Of a DNA stretch of 9,170 bases, positions 6,780 to 9,170 are shown in pieces. Both the position numbers and the translations under genes were made by a program. The stretch lies in the NCBI GenBank assembly GCA_027083115.1, contig JALWQN010000012.1, positions 1 to 9,170 of the forward strand. Direction: 5' to 3'. Under the pieces are notes generated by a model. The model was not told where the DNA came from, did no database searches, and saw only the letters and a list, made by a program, of their open reading frames with translations. Numbering within the stretch: position 1 is the first letter of the stretch; every line of letters begins with the position of its first letter. This stretch comes from Desulfurococcales archaeon. GTDB lineage: Archaea > Thermoproteota > Thermoprotei_A > Sulfolobales > NBVN01.

Positions 6780-7334
6780 ATGCCTTTCGAGTTCGTGAAG
6801 CTCAAGATACCTGAAGTAATTTTGGTTAAGCCTAAGGCCTTCAAGGACTACAGGGGTTTCTTCATGGAGCTCTATAAGAGGACTGACTACCTAACTAATG
6901 AAATACCTTACGGCTTCGTTCAGGTGAACATGAGTTACTCAAAGAGAGGAGTTGTTAGGGGACTGCATTACCAGTTAAGGCCTATGGAGCAGGGTAAGTT
7001 AGTTACTGTGGTTAAGGGTAGGGTTATTGATGTTGCTGTAGATATCAGGAAGGGCTCGCCATGGTTCGGTAAGCATGTTTCCGTCGAGTTAAGCGGGGAC
7101 AACCACCATATATTATGGGTCCCTCCTGGATTCGCCCACGGCTTCCAGGCCCTCGAGTACTCAGTATTCCTCTACTTAACCACTAAGGAGTACTCACCAA
7201 GTCATGAGGCATGCATCAGATGGGATGACCCGGAAATAGGTGTTGAATGGCCATTAAAGAAGGAAGCAATAATAAGCGATAAAGACAAGAAATGCCCTAG
7301 CCTTAAGGAAGCTAAGAACAACTTTACTTACTAA
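6780..7334 (+). CDS. rmlC: dTDP-4-dehydrorhamnose 3,5-epimerase (RmlC)
   Basis: This cupin-fold epimerase inverts carbons 3 and 5 of dTDP-4-keto-6-deoxyglucose, the third pathway step. At 184 residues it has the usual length. Visible signatures are 'DYRGFFMELYKR' (23-34), 'VVRGLHYQ' with catalytic H63 (58-65), 'KGRVIDVAVDIRKGSP' (79-94), 'VPPGFAHGFQ' (114-123), Y132 and Y138 in 'YLTTKEYSP', and 'DDPEIGVEWP'. These residues are the ones known to act as base, acid and sugar contacts in the family. The start ATG lies three bases after the rmlD stop with only a weak purine-rich stretch upstream, so translation probably relies on coupling. It is the last gene of the rml operon; a T-run lies 13 bases past its stop. 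Confidence 0.96.
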   Translation: MPFEFVKLKIPEVILVKPKAFKDYRGFFMELYKRTDYLTNEIPYGFVQVNMSYSKRGVVRGLHYQLRPMEQGKLVTVVKGRVIDVAVDIRKGSPWFGKHVSVELSGDNHHILWVPPGFAHGFQALEYSVFLYLTTKEYSPSHEACIRWDDPEIGVEWPLKKEAIISDKDKKCPSLKEAKNNFTY

Positions 7335-7346
7335 CTATATTCTCAA

Positions 7347-7356
7347 TTTTTCTTTT
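7347..7356 (+). terminator. T-run terminator of the rml operon
   Basis: TTTTTCTTTT lies 13 bases after the rmlC stop, in the 35-base gap before the stop of the convergent flippase gene. Archaeal RNA polymerase terminates at such T-rich stretches without a hairpin, so this is the likely 3' end of the rml transcript. The opposite strand has no equivalent T run here, so flippase transcripts may run into rmlC in antisense. Confidence 0.6.
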
Positions 7357-7369
7357 AATGATTCATAAT

Positions 7370-8815
7370 TCATTTTGTCTTCAATACTAGTTGTATTGTT
7401 CGCTTTATTTCTCCTGCCTTAAAGGATCTTGTCATATGACCTACTGCTAGTGTTGTTAGAGCTGCTATTGCTGCTATTGTGAGTGCTTGTGGTATGGTTT
7501 GTTTTGGTAGTAGTGTTAGTGTTGCTGCTGTTATTGTTGTTTGTGTTGCCCAGTATATTGTTAGGTGTTTTAGTGATTTGGGGATTTGTTTTAGGGTTAT
7601 GGGTAGTGGGGTTATGTTCGATAGTAGGTATGCTGCAGCTACTCCTTCAGTCCCGTAGTTTACTCCAGTGATTAACGCAATGATTAGTGTTGTTAGTCTT
7701 GTTAGGCCTATTTCCGTTAGTTTTCGGTGGTTGTTTTGCTTGTTCAGCTTCATTATTGCTGCAGTTATGGTTAGTGATGGAGGTATTGATAGTGCAAGTA
7801 TTGATAACGTCAGTGCTCCAGTAACTAGTTTTGGGTTAAGGATCATTAGGCATAGGGTTGGTGCCGCGGAAACCGTTACCGCTATTGGTGTCGTTAGTCC
7901 TAAGCCAACCCTTAAGGCGTTAGTGAATGGGTCGTAGTCCCTCCTCACACCAACAGATAGTGATGCAGTAAGTAATGAGCCGGTTATTGAGCTAATGACT
8001 AAGACAATCATTAGGCTTAAGTAAAGTACTCCAGTACCGAACATCCTCCCAGTAGCTACAGCGAAACCATAAACGCTTAACACGGTCATCACTTGCGTTG
8101 AGAGCATGAATGGGTAGTTTGAGTAGGTTAGCTTAACTAATTCCTTAACCTCCTGAACCAAGGCTCCCTTACTGATTCTGCTTTCTCCTGCCTTGTTTCT
8201 TGAGCTTGCTTTCCTGATTATGTAGTAGGTTACTGCAGCAATGACTGCTGCCGGGTAACTTAGGTAGCCGGTTAGTGGCGTGAGTAGGGTTGCGGCTATG
8301 GCTAGTGGTGCTGTGCCTATGATTAGCTTGGTTATTGATGCTGTTAGGGTTGTTTTGAAGTACTCGCTGAACATTCCTGAACCAACTAGTGCCTGAGCTA
8401 ACGGTATTGAGGTGACTGTTAATGAGCTAAGTACTGCTGGGAACCAGGTTAGGTTCCCTGCCTCACCACCTAACTTAAGGCTTAAACCGTAAGCAAGGAC
8501 ACCAGATAATGCAGCTATTGTTAATGAAGTAATTAATGCTGGCTTAAGAGCGTAGCGTCCTCTGGCAGCGAACTCCCTTAACGCAGCTATGGGTAGGCCT
8601 GCTGAAGTTAGTGCTGTTGCTAGACCTGCTGCCGAAGTAAGTGAGGATATTATGCCTACGGAATCAACTCCTAGGACCCTAGATATTATGAACCAATAGA
8701 TTAGGCCGGCTGAAGAAATAGTTAATGAAGAAAGAAAAAGTAGTGAGCCACCAGCAACAACCTCAGCAAAAGGACTTACTCCATCACCACTACCCTCATT
8801 ACCTACGTCACTCAA
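7370..8815 (-). CDS. Polytopic lipid-linked oligosaccharide flippase-like protein (Wzx/MATE-like superfamily)
   Basis: This 481-residue protein has about 12-14 hydrophobic helices. The first spans roughly residues 20-45 ('GSLLFLSSLTISSAGLIYWF'), followed by 'SRVLGVDSVGIISSLTSAAG', the typical start of polysaccharide-biosynthesis flippases ('...R.LG...fG....l'). A charged cytoplasmic loop near 205-230 ('RKASSRNKAGESRISKG') divides two bundles of about six helices. Such proteins flip undecaprenyl- or dolichyl-linked glycans across the membrane. Lying next to the rhamnose operon, it may carry rhamnose-containing glycans (inference). The TTG start at 8815-8813 is supported by GTGAGGG on the same strand, eight bases upstream. 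The last third is coded by unusually A-ending codons and rich in Thr, Ile, Leu and Ala. It converges with rmlC, 35 bases apart. A transporter of other lipids cannot be excluded. Confidence 0.85.
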   Translation of the reverse strand: MSDVGNEGSGDGVSPFAEVVAGGSLLFLSSLTISSAGLIYWFIISRVLGVDSVGIISSLTSAAGLATALTSAGLPIAALREFAARGRYALKPALITSLTIAALSGVLAYGLSLKLGGEAGNLTWFPAVLSSLTVTSIPLAQALVGSGMFSEYFKTTLTASITKLIIGTAPLAIAATLLTPLTGYLSYPAAVIAAVTYYIIRKASSRNKAGESRISKGALVQEVKELVKLTYSNYPFMLSTQVMTVLSVYGFAVATGRMFGTGVLYLSLMIVLVISSITGSLLTASLSVGVRRDYDPFTNALRVGLGLTTPIAVTVSAAPTLCLMILNPKLVTGALTLSILALSIPPSLTITAAIMKLNKQNNHRKLTEIGLTRLTTLIIALITGVNYGTEGVAAAYLLSNITPLPITLKQIPKSLKHLTIYWATQTTITAATLTLLPKQTIPQALTIAAIAALTTLAVGHMTRSFKAGEIKRTIQLVLKTK

Positions 8816-8823
8816 CCACTAAT

Positions 8824-8868
8824 CCCTCACGAAACAGCAATCAATTTAGTGAGCAACAATAATTAATT
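8824..8868 (-). promoter_or_regulatory. Promoter and ribosome site of the flippase gene
   Basis: On the minus strand an AATTAATTA element at about 8859-8867 is preceded by purine-rich GGAAAG, a TATA/BRE-like pair. Expected transcription start is near 8837, giving a leader of about 20 bases. That leader holds GTGAGGG (plus-strand positions 8824-8830), eight bases before the TTG start. The agreement of TATA, leader and ribosome site supports the chosen start. Confidence 0.5.
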
Positions 8869-8929
8869 CTTTCCTGAAACCTAATCTAAATCAGGGATCA
8901 CCAATAAGGTTAGTGGGTAATGCCTTCTA

Positions 8930-9086
8930 ATGCTCCCCGTAATTACTGGCTTAGTTAGTGAGGTAAGGAGTATGTTGATGCTGATGAATGAAATAAATCA
9001 AGCAGTTAGGATACCTGACTCATTAAATGCATGTGTTTTTATTTGAGGAAGAATTTAAGGAAATGATATATGAAATTCTATTCTAG
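8930..9086 (+). pseudogene. Possible small broken ORF, divergent from the flippase
   Basis: ATG at 8930 opens 38 codons ('MLPVITGLVSEVRSMLMLMN', then 'EINQAVRIPDSLNACVFI') ending at TGA 9044. In the next frame the sequence continues without a stop as 'FEEEFKEMIYEILF' to TAG at 9084-9086. Dropping one base near the GTTTTTATTTG stretch (9033-9044) would fuse them into one short, plausible, charged C-terminus. I do not recognise a family. It may be a remnant of a gene cut down beside the flippase, or chance open frame. Confidence 0.22.
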
Positions 9087-9125
9087 TTATTAGGAAATTG
9101 GACTCTGGCATCTTATTTGGTTTCG

Positions 9126-9160
9126 CTTAATGCTTAAGAACTCCTTACGCAAGTATTGCG
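9126..9160. repeat. Two adjacent 5-bp inverted repeats with 3-base loops
   Basis: CTTAA-TGC-TTAAG spans 9126-9138 and CGCAA-GTA-TTGCG spans 9148-9160. Both have exact 5-base arms and 3-base loops, nine bases apart. Arms this short occur by chance; the pairing is noted because it lies at the edge of a gene-poor zone. The function is unknown. Confidence 0.3.
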
Positions 9161-9170
9161 GGGTTTCCAC

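Larger units (their letters stand above)
8816..9170. other. Gene-poor right end of window
   Basis: This 355-base stretch holds the flippase promoter region, the doubtful small ORF at 8930-9086, and two neighbouring small hairpins (CTTAA/TTAAG at 9126-9138 and CGCAA/TTGCG at 9148-9160). No tRNA, complete gene or insertion-sequence end can be supported. Confidence 0.6.

Noticed and set aside
7483..7937. Two plus-strand open frames (62 and 89 codons) rich in Leu/Val or Ser/Val
   Set aside because: They are antisense to the flippase gene. The Leu/Val-rich translation simply reflects its A/C-rich coding strand read backwards. No ribosome site or family motif.
8978..9020. Possible C/D box guide RNA (TGATGA then CTGA)
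   Set aside because: The C box lacks the leading purine, and no D'/C' pair is visible between the boxes. The match is too short to support.
9090..9170. Minus-strand open frame of 26 codons entering from the right edge
   Set aside because: It could be the end of a gene outside the window, but its residues ('VETPQYLRKEFLSIK' and onward) match no family I know, and chance is likely.

Overview
The window looks like chromosomal DNA from a thermophilic crenarchaeon. The signs are frequent TTG starts, Arg codons that are mostly AGG/AGA, archaeal TATA/BRE-like elements followed by GAGGTG-type ribosome sites, a T-run terminator, and short or overlapping gene junctions. Moderate GC and protein style fit Caldivirga/Vulcanisaeta-like Thermoproteales, but the genus is inference. 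The theme is cell-surface glycan or glycoprotein assembly.

Left block (about 2-2987, + strand, AT-richer): the C-terminal part of a GT4-type glycosyltransferase, a TTG-started FkbM-type methyltransferase overlapping it by 14 bases, and a cytosolic alkaline-phosphatase-superfamily phosphodiesterase with its own promoter and ribosome site.

Middle block (about 2988-3787): genetic debris. A 172-residue membrane-protein gene is broken by two frameshifts, each repaired by restoring one T in a short T run. After it comes a 53-codon stub that starts like an NAD-dependent sugar epimerase. Its TGA stop overlaps the TTG start of rmlA. This looks like the seam between two gene cassettes.

Right block (3784-7334, + strand): a complete dTDP-L-rhamnose operon in the order rmlA (long form), rmlB, rmlD, rmlC. 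The genes are separated by a few bases or a 4-base ATGA overlap, and catalytic residues are intact in all four. A T-run terminator follows. A polytopic Wzx/MATE-like flippase (7370-8815, - strand) converges on the operon and could export lipid-linked glycans built with rhamnose. The last 355 bases hold the flippase promoter, a weak broken-looking small ORF and two small hairpins.

Together the intact genes supply activated rhamnose (RmlABDC), transfer and modify sugars (GT4, FkbM), hydrolyse an unknown phosphoester, and move a lipid-linked product across the membrane. No tRNA, rRNA, CRISPR array or complete insertion sequence was seen.
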